The notes: generated by a model from the letters alone, not told the origin. Positions 52,227 through 62,000 are shown, numbered from the stretch's first letter. The stretch: 64,000 bases of DNA from JAIBDK01 sp965261915 (GCA_965261915.1 CBDHDW010000013.1:2418001-2482000), one strand, 5' to 3'. Numbers and translations are program-made.

Positions 52227-53675
52227 CTAATAGGTTGCATTGATTCCCACTACCAGCCCTAAATTGCGGGCATCCCGGTCACTGTGGGTTTGGCCAGGAC
52301 CTATATTAGGGCCGCCGCCGCCGCTGATGAAGTTTAGCGGGGCATAACCCCGAACCAATATCCCTTCGGCAAATAACTTAACCGTATCGGTCAGGAAGTA
52401 GGCACCACCCAGAACCAATTGATCCTGCCGTTCCCATGGTGAGCCGCTATCGCCAGCATTGAAGATACTGTATTCAAGGGAGTAATCAGTGCGCTTGCCG
52501 TTGATGCTGGTTTCATATTTACCACCAAGGCCAAAGCTTGAGACTTTACTGGCAGCAAATTGGTTAAGATCCGGATGCGGATTAAAGGTTCCGGGCCAAA
52601 GGTCGGTGGTTTTATTGAACTCTCCAATGAAGGTAAATTGGCCGGCGACCAGCTTACCATAGACCGCCCAGGCCGGATTTTCTTCATCGCAGGGTATGAA
52701 GTGAAAAACTGGATAGTTCTGACAATAGGCACTGCCCCGTTCATAGGAAGCCCCAATCATGGCCGTGTCATTTTCACCGCCAAGGGCAAAGGCATAGCTG
52801 GCATCAATGACATAATTATTCAGCCTGCTGGGAACCGATGTGCCCTTAACAGGTACATTGGCGGCGCGGAATTGGGCACCCCCCTGAACCAGTTCGGCGC
52901 GGACATTCAAGCCATTGTTGCTATACCCCAGCATAGCCCCATAGGCCAGCCCGCCAAAAGCATGCCAGGTAGTTGATGCGGTAAAAGGACTGACCGTATC
53001 GGTCAAGCCAAAGGGTGTCGCCATTTTCCCGAGAGTGAGATAGAAGGGCGATTTATCCAGATTGCCAATGGTGATATAACCTTGGCGCAGTTGAATCTGG
53101 TTGCGGGTAAGGGCGGTAATCGTGCCCTGACCAAAGCTTTGCTGGGGATCATACAGGAACTCACTATAAGCGGTAACCCAATCCCCCATATTGGCCATCA
53201 AGCTGAACTGTGCGGAATGAATGCCAGCTTCTGTTACGGTTTTGCCAATTTGGTTTTTTGCGGTCGGGTGACGCATTAAGTAACCAAACTTGCTGTCACG
53301 GTTGCTACGCCAGAAATCGGCAATTCCAGTGACGGCTCCGCCGAGGTAGATACCTTTCCCGGCGATATTGCCCTGTTGTTTTTGTTCAAGCAGAAAAAGT
53401 TGTTTCCGATTGATGTTCGTCGTCGGGTCGAGCATATCATAGGAAAAATTGGAGTTTATTTTGACAACGCCATCATTGTCGCTCTCCCCCACATCATCCG
53501 CCGCAGGCGTACGGCTGTCGTCCTCGGCCAGTCTGGCTTCGAGCATTTCTATCCGGGCCACGAGTGCCTCAATGGTTTCTTCCAGCGTATCCGTCTGAGC
53601 ATTCACTGCGGACGGTAATAATACGCCGGACAGCGACAGCATAACGGCGGTTATTATAATTTTAGTGATTTGCAT
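52227..53675 (-). CDS. Outer membrane beta-barrel porin with coiled-coil N terminus
   Basis: A 482-residue secreted protein. Signal peptide MQITKIIITAVMLSLSGVLL...AVNA, then a short coiled coil (TLEETIEALVARIEMLEARL), an acidic linker, and a long run of alternating beta strands ending in the aromatic residue Y of GINATY, typical for outer membrane barrels. The layout resembles LbtU-type siderophore porins, but substrate cannot be told. It is preceded by an AT-rich promoter region with a tandem repeat further upstream. Confidence 0.8.
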   Translation of the reverse strand: MQITKIIITAVMLSLSGVLLPSAVNAQTDTLEETIEALVARIEMLEARLAEDDSRTPAADDVGESDNDGVVKINSNFSYDMLDPTTNINRKQLFLLEQKQQGNIAGKGIYLGGAVTGIADFWRSNRDSKFGYLMRHPTAKNQIGKTVTEAGIHSAQFSLMANMGDWVTAYSEFLYDPQQSFGQGTITALTRNQIQLRQGYITIGNLDKSPFYLTLGKMATPFGLTDTVSPFTASTTWHAFGGLAYGAMLGYSNNGLNVRAELVQGGAQFRAANVPVKGTSVPSRLNNYVIDASYAFALGGENDTAMIGASYERGSAYCQNYPVFHFIPCDEENPAWAVYGKLVAGQFTFIGEFNKTTDLWPGTFNPHPDLNQFAASKVSSFGLGGKYETSINGKRTDYSLEYSIFNAGDSGSPWERQDQLVLGGAYFLTDTVKLFAEGILVRGYAPLNFISGGGGPNIGPGQTHSDRDARNLGLVVGINATY

Positions 53676-53966
53676 AGTGATGGTATTCCTCGCATTCTAT
53701 TGATTTATGATAGGTTTGATTAGTTTGTAACATCTACCGGATTATAAAGCTTATTAGTTTATTAACAAGGGTGTCAACCCAAAGCTCAAATGTCCCCTTT
53801 AGCCCAAAGCAGTCATGTCCCCTTCGCATCGGAGTCACCGGCAATCTTTTGCTGGTCCGCGATGGCAACACAAGAGAATCCTGTCAAACTAAAACACGAC
53901 ATCAAAAAGGTAGCATGTATCCGCATGGTTACGTCCCCGACATGAAACACAGAAACGGTGCCAGCC
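53676..53966. other. Intergenic region between porin and parB
   Basis: 290 bp without a gene I can support. It includes a 25-bp imperfect tandem repeat (53778-53824) that looks like an insertion-sequence end. A short plus-strand frame here has no recognisable family. Confidence 0.5.
53778..53824. repeat. Imperfect 25-bp tandem repeat, possible IS end
   Basis: CCCAAAGCTCAAATGTCCCC is followed 25 bp later by CCCAAAGCAGTCATGTCCCC. Repeated short units near an end are typical for IS21-like elements, but no transposase remains. Confidence 0.4.
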
Positions 53967-54887
53967 TTACTTGATTCTTTCTAATATGCCGTCCAGCTCA
54001 TCAAGCGAATGATAATGAATTACCAGCTTGCCCTTTTTCGCGCCCTGATGAATATTTACCCGAGCACCAATTCGAGCAGACAAGTCGTCCTCAAGTCGTT
54101 TGATATCCGCGTTTGACGAATTTGCAGATTGCCCGGTTTGCTTTTTGTTACCCCATGTTTTTACCAGCTGTTCGGTTTGCCGCACCGAAAGGTTTTTACC
54201 CGCAACCATGGTCGCCGCGCCCGGTTGGTCTTTCTCAGCCAACCCCAACAACGCGCGCGCGTGTCCCATACTGATGCGTTCATCCTCAAGCAAACCCTGA
54301 ACCTTGGCGTGAAGCCCGAGCAGCCGGAGTAAATTGGTAACCTGGGTTCGAGAACACCCTACTGCTTCGGAAACTTCCTGATGCGTTAAACCAAACTCTT
54401 CGAGCAACCGACGATAGCCTTTGGCTTCTTCGATGGCGTTTAAATCTTCGCGCTGGATGTTTTCAATCAGGCCCACCGCCATGGCGGTCTGATCGGTTAT
54501 CTCCCGAACAACGGCAGGAACCGTTTCAAGCCCGGCCAGTTGTGCCCCTCGCCAACGACGTTCACCAGCAATAATCTCATACTGGCTTTTACCAATCGGG
54601 CGGACCAGCAGCGGTTGCAGCACCCCCTGGGATTTTATCGATTCACCGAGCTCCGCCAGCGCTTCTTTGTCCATTTTCATGCGCGGCTGATACTCGCCCC
54701 GCTGCAACTGATCGATGGCAAGCTCTTTCAAGCCAGTAACGGACACCTTGCCCTGAGACGGATTCGTATCTTTGGAAACGGTTGCTGTCGAAACTTTGTC
54801 CGCTTGATCGGCAACCTGCGTTGTTGCCTTAACATCGCCAAGCAATGCCCCCAGCCCGCGACCAAGACGCGCTTTCTTTTTAACCAT
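53967..54887 (-). CDS. parB: Chromosome partitioning protein ParB
   Basis: ParB (306 residues from ATG 54887, MVKKKARLGRGLGALLGDV) binds parS and spreads on DNA for chromosome segregation. ParB/Spo0J motifs: YQPRMKMDKEALAELGESIK, IIAGERRWRGAQLAGL and the helix-turn-helix FGLTHQEVSEAVGCSRTQVT. It overlaps parA by 8 nt. Its likely targets are the parS sites at 43409 and 43505. Confidence 0.95.
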   Translation of the reverse strand: MVKKKARLGRGLGALLGDVKATTQVADQADKVSTATVSKDTNPSQGKVSVTGLKELAIDQLQRGEYQPRMKMDKEALAELGESIKSQGVLQPLLVRPIGKSQYEIIAGERRWRGAQLAGLETVPAVVREITDQTAMAVGLIENIQREDLNAIEEAKGYRRLLEEFGLTHQEVSEAVGCSRTQVTNLLRLLGLHAKVQGLLEDERISMGHARALLGLAEKDQPGAATMVAGKNLSVRQTEQLVKTWGNKKQTGQSANSSNADIKRLEDDLSARIGARVNIHQGAKKGKLVIHYHSLDELDGILERIK

Positions 54888-55707
54888 TGCCGACAAAGCC
54901 GCCACTGTCAGACGCTGTACTAACCGTCTCGACACCGCCAGCCGCTACCGGCTGCCTTCTCAGCAGTTCACAGGCCAATGCCAGATACGCCTGAGAGCCA
55001 GCACATTTTCGATCATATTCCAGCACGGGTTTACCATGACTGGGGGCTTCGGCAAGGCGTACATTTCGCGGAATGACTGTACGATATAAACGCTCCGGAA
55101 AATGCTCCTGCAGCTGCTCGGAAACTTCGACGGCCAGCGTATTCCTGCCGTCATACATGGTTCTGACCAGTCCTGAAATATCGAGACCGGGATTGAGGCC
55201 CTCTTTTACCAGATTGATGGTTTCAACCAGACTGGTTAACCCTTCCAGCGCATAATATTCACATTGAACTGGAATCAATACCTCCGTCGCGGCAATTAGT
55301 GCATTCACCGTTAGAATATTCAACGCCGGGGCACAATCGATCAAAACAACATCATAGTTGCCGCGCACTGCCGCGAGCACATTTTTTAGTCGAAAGTCGT
55401 GTTCGTCCAGGTCGTTCATTTCTACCTGAGCCCCGGCAAGGTCCGGGTGAGACGGGATTACGTCAAAGTTATAATCTGTTTTTTGAATGGCTTGCGCGGC
55501 CGAGAATTCGCCCAGCAGAACCTCATAGATACTGTTTTCAAGCTCACGCATCGCCAGCCCGGAACCAACGGTCGCATTGCCTTGCGGATCCATATCAATG
55601 AGCAATACCTTGCTTCCCGCGTGGGTCAGCGACGATGCCAGATTAATTGCGGTGGTGGTTTTTCCTACCCCGCCTTTCTGGTTGGTTATGGCGATTACTC
55701 TTGTCAC
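54880..55707 (-). CDS. parA: Chromosome partitioning ATPase ParA
   Basis: ParA (275 residues) is a Walker-type ATPase. The deviant P-loop is NQKGGVGKTTTAINLASSL at the N terminus, and the Walker B text is DVVLIDCAPALNILTVNAL. It works with ParB and parS in segregation. It is encoded between rsmG and parB, the standard order. Confidence 0.96.
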   Translation of the reverse strand: MTRVIAITNQKGGVGKTTTAINLASSLTHAGSKVLLIDMDPQGNATVGSGLAMRELENSIYEVLLGEFSAAQAIQKTDYNFDVIPSHPDLAGAQVEMNDLDEHDFRLKNVLAAVRGNYDVVLIDCAPALNILTVNALIAATEVLIPVQCEYYALEGLTSLVETINLVKEGLNPGLDISGLVRTMYDGRNTLAVEVSEQLQEHFPERLYRTVIPRNVRLAEAPSHGKPVLEYDRKCAGSQAYLALACELLRRQPVAAGGVETVSTASDSGGFVGNG

Positions 55708-55762
55708 AATGATTTCTGGTTTTTCTATATGTGTTGTTTCTATAATTTTTGACTAAACAGGG

Positions 55763-56425
55763 CTAAAACTCGATGATCACCAAATGGCGCCGGGCATCCA
55801 AATATGGCACCTCAAGCGGCCGCACCGTCACCTGTTGGCAGTTAATCTGGTCTTCCTCGCAAAACTGATAAAACAGATCAAGTTCTTCATGTGGGTACGA
55901 ACCCTTCATTGCCAATAGCCGACTGCCTGAATTCAGGCAGTGCCGGCACAACCCTACCATATTCGCCAGTGAAGTAAATGCCCTCGCGGTAAGCGTATCA
56001 AATTTTACGTTGGGCTGATATTTTTCGATCCGACGATTTTCGAGGGAGAGGTTAGGCAGTCTCATCGAACTTCGGCAATGCTGAAGAAATTGCATCCTTT
56101 TTCCGCGACTATCCAACAGCGTTACCGAAAGCGCTGACCGACATACCGCAATAGGCAACCCCGGAAATCCTCCGCCTGTACCCACATCCAATAAATTCGT
56201 GCCTTTTATGTAAGGAAGAATTGACAACGAATCGAGCAGATGCTGAACCACAATTTGTTTTGTGTCGGTTATGGCGGTCAGATTGTGCGTTCTATTCCAT
56301 TTTTGTAACAAACCCAGATGCTGCATAAGCGCAGTTTCTTCCGCTTCCGTTATTTCCAGACCGAGCTCGCCGCATCCCCGCCGCAGGATTCTGATGGGTG
56401 ATTGCGCCAATGGTTCGTTTTTCAA
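55763..56425 (-). CDS. rsmG: 16S rRNA (guanine527-N7)-methyltransferase
   Basis: RsmG/GidB (220 residues) methylates G527 of 16S rRNA. The SAM-binding motif is LLDVGTGGGFPGLPIAV, and the family text QKWNRTHNLTAITD precedes it. It usually stands between mnmG and parA; here mnmG is replaced by a radical SAM gene, which it overlaps by 4 nt. Confidence 0.95.
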   Translation of the reverse strand: MKNEPLAQSPIRILRRGCGELGLEITEAEETALMQHLGLLQKWNRTHNLTAITDTKQIVVQHLLDSLSILPYIKGTNLLDVGTGGGFPGLPIAVCRSALSVTLLDSRGKRMQFLQHCRSSMRLPNLSLENRRIEKYQPNVKFDTLTARAFTSLANMVGLCRHCLNSGSRLLAMKGSYPHEELDLFYQFCEEDQINCQQVTVRPLEVPYLDARRHLVIIEF

Positions 56426-57813
56426 GTTACGCGCTGTTCTGGTTTATGTTCTGGTTGTTTACTCAATCCATCGAAGTCAATCACGGCTTTATGCTTGTCT
56501 TTCTGGTTGTATTGGATCGGGCGGTCTTTGGCGTTCACTTCGCACATCGACACGGATTGCCAGATGCCATCACGCTTTACTGCACCGCGAAAAGAACAGG
56601 CATCCAGCCGCTGCTGTACCTGCTCAGAACGCTGACCGACGATATCACGTTCATCAATAAAATTATGCATGACAATATTAACGCCCTTGGCGGAACCATT
56701 TATGAGAGACCTCAGCATCCCCAGATCAAGGCCTTGCTCACGTCGCAAATAAATTATAAACTGTCCGGCTCGAACCAGTAACCAGGGATGACGAAGAAAC
56801 ACCAATGCCTTTTTTATATTATTCAGGCAATGCTGCCCGCCTTTAACCTCAAGCCCACCGAACCGGGAAATGAATGATTGCCAACAAGTACGGCCCGCAG
56901 CGCTGGTCGAATCCAGGTTAATCATTTTCCGGTCACGACTTCTGACCAATAACGTTGCCGAACTATTGCATTCCGGGTGCCCGTAAACCAGATGCTCTCT
57001 TGGCAAATCCAGACTGATCGATTGACAAATCTGCTGCCACACCTGGTCAGCTGTTACTCGAGTTGGTGCTTTCAGGGTTCGGCCAACTTCCGCTTCGGTT
57101 TGAAAACTCATTGTCCTGGTGACTTCCATATTTTCCGGCCGACGGACCAACCAGTCCAGGATATCTTTGATGCCGTGCAGGTTTTGACTGGTGACCGTGA
57201 CGGTTTGTGCTGCAACCAACCGCTTACCGGTATTTTTGCGGACCGATAACACCAGATCCACCAGCTGATCTCTTAAAGGATTGAGCTGGTGCTCATACTG
57301 TATCGACTTTTTCGGGAAGCCGGGTCGTCCGGCCTGAGTGGTATCGATATGACAGCTCAGTTTACGAAGCCCACCCTGTTGCACCAATGCTTCGAGCAGC
57401 CCCCGGTTATCCAGCAATCCCTGACCGTGGGTCATGAGCATCGGGATCAGATCCTGTTCAACACAATATCGTATGAGCTCGATAAGTTCGTCGGTCTTGT
57501 TGGCCTTAACGTATGCATCAACCAAATCACCACCCGTAACCTGAATATGTCCGCCTTTACCCAGGACACGCCGGTTGGCATCGATCTGGGCTTTCATTTC
57601 CTCAAGCGAAACCAGTGGAACACGATTGGCGTTAGCCGGCAGGTAACAGTGACTGCAGCCGAATGAACAATATGAAGAACCGAGTGTAAAACCGCACTGC
57701 ACCCAGAACCGCCCCACCACCTGGTTCGGCAGCTTCAGGCTTTCCGGCAACGATTGCCATCGTGCACTTAAAAGATCACTGGTTTCTTGGCTTCTTAGCA
57801 AACCCATGGACAA
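56422..57813 (-). CDS. Radical SAM protein of unknown specificity
   Basis: A 463-residue protein with the radical SAM cluster motif C-x3-C-x2-C (YCSFGCSHCYL). The SAM-binding glycine region is HIQVTGGDLVDAY. Additional cysteines occur in the later part (SAAGRTCWQSF, GGQHCLNNI, ACSFRGAV, VSMCEV), which could bind a second cluster. The frame overlaps rsmG by 4 nt (ATGA), so the two are translationally coupled. The substrate is not known, and no peptide precursor is evident. Confidence 0.82.
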   Translation of the reverse strand: MSMGLLRSQETSDLLSARWQSLPESLKLPNQVVGRFWVQCGFTLGSSYCSFGCSHCYLPANANRVPLVSLEEMKAQIDANRRVLGKGGHIQVTGGDLVDAYVKANKTDELIELIRYCVEQDLIPMLMTHGQGLLDNRGLLEALVQQGGLRKLSCHIDTTQAGRPGFPKKSIQYEHQLNPLRDQLVDLVLSVRKNTGKRLVAAQTVTVTSQNLHGIKDILDWLVRRPENMEVTRTMSFQTEAEVGRTLKAPTRVTADQVWQQICQSISLDLPREHLVYGHPECNSSATLLVRSRDRKMINLDSTSAAGRTCWQSFISRFGGLEVKGGQHCLNNIKKALVFLRHPWLLVRAGQFIIYLRREQGLDLGMLRSLINGSAKGVNIVMHNFIDERDIVGQRSEQVQQRLDACSFRGAVKRDGIWQSVSMCEVNAKDRPIQYNQKDKHKAVIDFDGLSKQPEHKPEQRVT

Positions 57814-57916
57814 GTCTCTTTATAGGCTATATTGAAAGATGAATTGGCTGTAATGCTGTGTATTGGCGCACTATGGTAGTCTCCACATTCCCGAATCAAC
57901 AACGCGTTTTCAACGT

Positions 57917-58729
57917 ATGCGAAAAATCTTTGCCTTCCCCATGCTTTGTAACATATTGGTGCTGAATCTGTTGTTTTTTTCAGCGCCCATCTCGGCTGGC
58001 ACTGAGTATGACAACCGTTCATGGCAAAATGTTCTGCACCAGTATGTCGATGCTGATGGTTACGTTGACTATCAATCCCTGATATCAGATCGTGCCGCTC
58101 TCGATCGTTATCTGGACATCATTAAAGCCGTTGGGCCCGAATCATCACCTGAACAATTTCCGACCGATGATCACCAGTTAACCTATTATATCAACGCGTA
58201 CAACGCCCTAGTTTTTGAAGGCGTTTTGTCCCGCGGCCCGGAAACAAAAAGTATTTGGCGCGGCCTGATATCGGGGCTTAATTTTTTCGTCAGGATGGAT
58301 GTCATGGTTGACGGCAGGCAGACCAACTTGCGAAATCTTGAAAACGATATCATCAGGGACCGTTTTAAAGACCCGAGAATACATGCTGCGTTGAATTGTG
58401 CTTCGATCAGCTGCCCAAGACTACCGCAGCAATCGTTCACACCTGAATCTTTGCAGAAACAGCTCGACCAGGCCATTCGCGAGTTTGTGAACAGCTCCTT
58501 GAACGTTCGTCCAGTTGATGATGAGGAAACGGTACATCTGTCGGAAATTTTCGATTGGTTCGAAGAAGACTTTATTGAATTCGAAAAGGCCAACGGTAAC
58601 GATACCCCTTCGCTAATTGATTACATCAACCGCTATCGTGCGCATGGAAAAGAAATTGACACCCACTACGATATCACCTTTATAAAATATAATAAGGGAA
58701 TAAATAGTATAGACAACAAACCGAATTAA
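57917..58729 (+). CDS. DUF547 family secreted protein
   Basis: A 270-residue protein with a signal peptide (FPMLCNILVLNLLFFSAPIS) from ATG 57917; an upstream TTG at 57863 is in frame but less likely. The DUF547 signature is QLTYYINAYNALVFEGVL and RIHAALNCASISCPRLPQQ, with a C-terminal FDWFEEDF region. The function of the family is unknown. It lies 20 nt ahead of the glycosyltransferase gene. Confidence 0.85.
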   Translation: MRKIFAFPMLCNILVLNLLFFSAPISAGTEYDNRSWQNVLHQYVDADGYVDYQSLISDRAALDRYLDIIKAVGPESSPEQFPTDDHQLTYYINAYNALVFEGVLSRGPETKSIWRGLISGLNFFVRMDVMVDGRQTNLRNLENDIIRDRFKDPRIHAALNCASISCPRLPQQSFTPESLQKQLDQAIREFVNSSLNVRPVDDEETVHLSEIFDWFEEDFIEFEKANGNDTPSLIDYINRYRAHGKEIDTHYDITFIKYNKGINSIDNKPN

Positions 58730-58748
58730 CGCTGCCAGACGCAATCGC

Positions 58749-60572
58749 ATGAAGCACCTAATTCGCCGAGCCAGAGATATCTTTGCCAATGAAGGCCTCT
58801 CTGTGTTGTGCGGGCGTGTCGGCCTCAGGATCAAGCGCAATCTCGGCTTACGGAATTTCGATAGTTTTGATCGGGGTTATGATCGATGGATTAAATTATT
58901 CGACCCGCCTTTGACTCAACACGAAGCGAACACCCGGCTGCAAGGGCTGTCCAGGCTGCCAACCATTTCGATTTTAGTGCCTGTCTATAACGTCGAACTT
59001 GTCTGGTTAAAACAGGCTGTGGACTCCGTTAAATGCCAGAGCTATCCGCATTGGCAGTTATGCATTGTTGACGACGCATCTTCTGACAAGACACTAACAA
59101 ACTGGATAAGGTCGCTGCCTGATTGCGGCGAGCGAATTGTCGTCGAGTTAAGTACAGAAAACAAAGGCATTGGCAAAACTTCAAATCAGGCACTGGCAAT
59201 GGCAACAGGGGAATTTATCGGATTACTAGATCATGATGACCTGCTGGCTAAAGATGCTTTGTTGCTTGTAGCAGAAGAACTTCAGGCCAACCCAAACACT
59301 AGAGTTGTTTACAGCGACAAAGATAAAATCAGCATCAATGGTGAGCGCCATAGCCCTTTTTTTAAACCGGCCTTTTCACCGACCCTGCTACAAAGCCAAA
59401 ACTATATTGGTCACTTTGTTGTTGCCGAGCGTGAGCTTATCGAATCTGTAGACGGCTTTAGAAGCGATTTCGACGGCGCGCAGGATTACGATCTGCTTTT
59501 GCGACTTACGAGTGAGGGCAATGATATTTTGCATATACCAAAAGTGCTGTATCACTGGCGCGCAATACCCGGATCAACCGCGTCGAGTTTTTCCGAAAAG
59601 TGCTATGCAGCAGATGCCGGGCGCAAAGCCTTGCAATCCTCTTTTGATTCTCAGAATTTGAATGTTACGGTTAAATCCGCCACCCGCCCCGGGGCCTATC
59701 ACAGTCTCACAGAAATCACTGGAGAACCTAAAGTCAGCATCATCCTGCCTTTTAAGGATCAGCCTGTAGTGCTCGAAAAATGCCTGTCCAGCGTGTTCGA
59801 AGAAACACGATGGCAGAATCTGGAAATCATCGCCATCAACAATAATAGCGCAGAAGCGCAAACCACCAAACTGATCGAGCGCTGGCAGCAGAAATCGAAT
59901 CGCGTTCGCTTTATCGAATACATCGATGTCTTTAATTACTCGAAAATTTGTAATTTCGGTGCAAATCAGACTGACGGTGACTACCTCGTTTTATTGAACA
60001 GTGATATCGAAATCACCTCGTCTGGCTGGATTGAAACACTGCTGGGGTTTGCCCAACAAGATTCCATTGGCGCCGTAGGCTGTCGACTTTGGTATCCAGA
60101 CGGCAAGATCCAGCATGCCGGTATCGTCGTCGGCATTGATGAAGGTGCGGGACATCCTTATAAAGGCTTCCCCAAAAATAGTCGTGGATATTTTCAACGA
60201 CTTCAAGTCGACCATAACGTCAGCGCTGTCACTGGTGCTCTAATGATGGTTAATCGTGAAAAGTACCTCGCGGTTGGCGGTCTGGATGAAACTGATTTTG
60301 CCGTTGCCTACAACGATGTGGATTTTTGCCTTAAATTACTGAAAGCCGGCTACTACAATGTACTCGCTTCGCAATGTACGGCAATGCATCACGAAAGCAG
60401 CACCCGAGGCTCGGATCAATCCGGTGATCAAAAATTGCGACACGATCAAGAGAAAGCCTTGCTAAACCAAAAGTGGCGTGAACTATTCGAGAATGGTGAT
60501 CCCTTCTACAACCCCAATCTGACTTTGGCGCGAGAAGATTACAGCCTGAATCAGATAATAGACAAACGCTAG
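58749..60572 (+). CDS. Two-domain family 2 glycosyltransferase
   Basis: A 607-residue protein with two GT2 domains. The first has ISILVPVYNVELVWLKQAVD, the DDASSD nucleotide site and LLDHDDLLA. The second has VSIILPFKDQPVVLEKCLSS, NNNSAE, LLNSDIEI and a late HHESSTRG. Such proteins make surface polysaccharides (O antigen or exopolysaccharide). There are no other polysaccharide genes in the window. Confidence 0.9.
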   Translation: MKHLIRRARDIFANEGLSVLCGRVGLRIKRNLGLRNFDSFDRGYDRWIKLFDPPLTQHEANTRLQGLSRLPTISILVPVYNVELVWLKQAVDSVKCQSYPHWQLCIVDDASSDKTLTNWIRSLPDCGERIVVELSTENKGIGKTSNQALAMATGEFIGLLDHDDLLAKDALLLVAEELQANPNTRVVYSDKDKISINGERHSPFFKPAFSPTLLQSQNYIGHFVVAERELIESVDGFRSDFDGAQDYDLLLRLTSEGNDILHIPKVLYHWRAIPGSTASSFSEKCYAADAGRKALQSSFDSQNLNVTVKSATRPGAYHSLTEITGEPKVSIILPFKDQPVVLEKCLSSVFEETRWQNLEIIAINNNSAEAQTTKLIERWQQKSNRVRFIEYIDVFNYSKICNFGANQTDGDYLVLLNSDIEITSSGWIETLLGFAQQDSIGAVGCRLWYPDGKIQHAGIVVGIDEGAGHPYKGFPKNSRGYFQRLQVDHNVSAVTGALMMVNREKYLAVGGLDETDFAVAYNDVDFCLKLLKAGYYNVLASQCTAMHHESSTRGSDQSGDQKLRHDQEKALLNQKWRELFENGDPFYNPNLTLAREDYSLNQIIDKR

Positions 60573-61299
60573 TCGATTAAGCTGATAGTCCTGCATTGCC
60601 GGGGATGGTTTATCGTGTATCAGGCATTTCCCAAGAATTGTACAACAACAAGTTGCTGAACAATCCCAAAAAACTCACAGAGTGCACTATCTCACACTTC
60701 ATCTGGAGGATCGGGAAAATACAACCTCAAACCAGCAAAAATGCGCCACTACAGGGTGGGTTGACTATCTCGCAGACGATCACTGTATCCAAGCAACTTT
60801 GGATGATTGCGACGCTTGATTCTGTTTTTAATATCTATACGAACGGATTCATAACGCCAAAATTTATTGTACCTGCTAGGGGCAAATAGCTAACTGTTCA
60901 TGTATATGCTCATAGCGAATATGGGCTCTTATTGTTTGGCATCATTACGAACAAAAATTAGTCGAGTGAGGAGTTAAGCATGGTACCTGAATGCCAAAGA
61001 AACCCCGTCTTAACGCGCTGGGTTTCTTTGGCAAGTATGACCGCTTGAGCCAATTTACTGCCTCTCGGCGAAAAACAAAGAGCGTCCACTTTACTTAACA
61101 TTATCAAATCAATCAAAGCCGTAATTTCGATATTGACCGATCGGGTCTATGTTTTTACAGTTTAGCAAAGGCATTGGCTTCGCTCGGGATGACGTGCTGT
61201 AACTTGGCATGAGATCGAGTGGCCCGGTAACGCAGATTGGGGCTCTAGCACTATTCGTGTTATATTTTTTGTGAATCACATCGAAAATGAGCAACCGCA
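60573..61299. other. Long intergenic region with a perfect hairpin
   Basis: About 730 bp with no gene I can support. A 97-codon frame at 60596-60889 has no family likeness or ribosome-binding site. A 14-bp perfect inverted repeat lies at 60992-61033, and a short stretch GGCTTCGCTCGGGATGACG follows at about 61168-61186. Confidence 0.55.
60992..61033. repeat. Perfect 14-bp inverted repeat (hairpin)
   Basis: TGCCAAAGAAACCC (60992-61005) is followed after 14 nt by GGGTTTCTTTGGCA (61020-61033). The stem is perfect. No T run follows, so it is not a standard terminator. Confidence 0.7.
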
Positions 61300-61848
61300 A
61301 TGACAGATTCACTCTTTTCTCTAGCCGGTAAAACCGCATTGGTCGCCGGCGCTTCCAGTGGTCTTGGCGAGCATTTTTCTAAAGTTCTGGCTGCAGCAGG
61401 GGCACAGGTTGTTGCTTGCGGATGTCGCAAGCAGAATCTTGACAGAGTGGTGGGCGACATTACCGAAAGCGGTGGTGAAGCAATCGGCGTGATCATGGAT
61501 GTCACCAATCGGCAATGTGTTGTTTCAGCTATGGAAGAGGCAGAAAAGCAATTTGGTACCCTGTCTATCCTGATAAACAATGCCGGTATCGCCAGGTCGA
61601 GCCTGTTTACCAAAACTGACGAAGCATCCTGGCAAGCGACCATGGATACGAATCTCGATGGTGTCTGGCGTGTTGCTCAGGAGTATGGGCACTACGGGAA
61701 ACTACTTGCTGTGCTTTGGCTCGCTCACAGATTCAGGCGGGATTGTTTTTTCGTGTACCGTCATAAGAATGCTACAAAAAGCATTGCCGCCAGAAACGAA
61801 CGATCCTATTGCAATAACAAAGCCAACAATCCATCACAGCTCTCCTAG
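61300..61848 (+). pseudogene. Truncated short-chain dehydrogenase/reductase gene
   Basis: The first about 130 codons code for an SDR: GKTALVAGASSGLGEHFSKV (cofactor glycine motif), MDVTNRQ, ILINNAGIARSS and MDTNLDGVWRVAQE. After about 61690 the frame continues in unrelated sequence to a stop at 61848 without the YxxxK active site. The 3' half is missing, so the gene is broken. Confidence 0.8.
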
Positions 61849-62000
61849 TCGCGTATCAACGATTTAACCCTCACAAGCAAGTCGCAAAATACTACAAGCA
61901 AAACCATTATTGCAACAACATCTACCAAAAAAACACCTTCCGTTTCCCCAGACAAAAGCAATCCAGAAAGTGCCACCAACGGTAATAACCATCGTTCCAA
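61702..62000 (-). other. Two possible small membrane-peptide frames
   Basis: One frame (61845-62000, TTG start) reads LERWLLPLVALSGLLLSG and VDVVAIMVLLVVFCDLLV. A second frame (61702-61830) reads WIVGFVIAIGSFVSGGNAF, has no proper start and lies just after an AGGAG. Both look like membrane helices. They may be remnants of one gene or chance. Confidence 0.25.

Noticed and set aside
53771..53974. 67-codon plus-strand frame before parB
   Set aside because: It runs through the tandem repeat and into the parB 3' end; no support.
60596..60889. 97-codon plus-strand frame
   Set aside because: Composition does not look like a protein of this genome, and no ribosome-binding site or family is seen.
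60991..61098. 35-codon frame over the hairpin
   Set aside because: It is made up largely of the inverted repeat sequence and is probably not translated.
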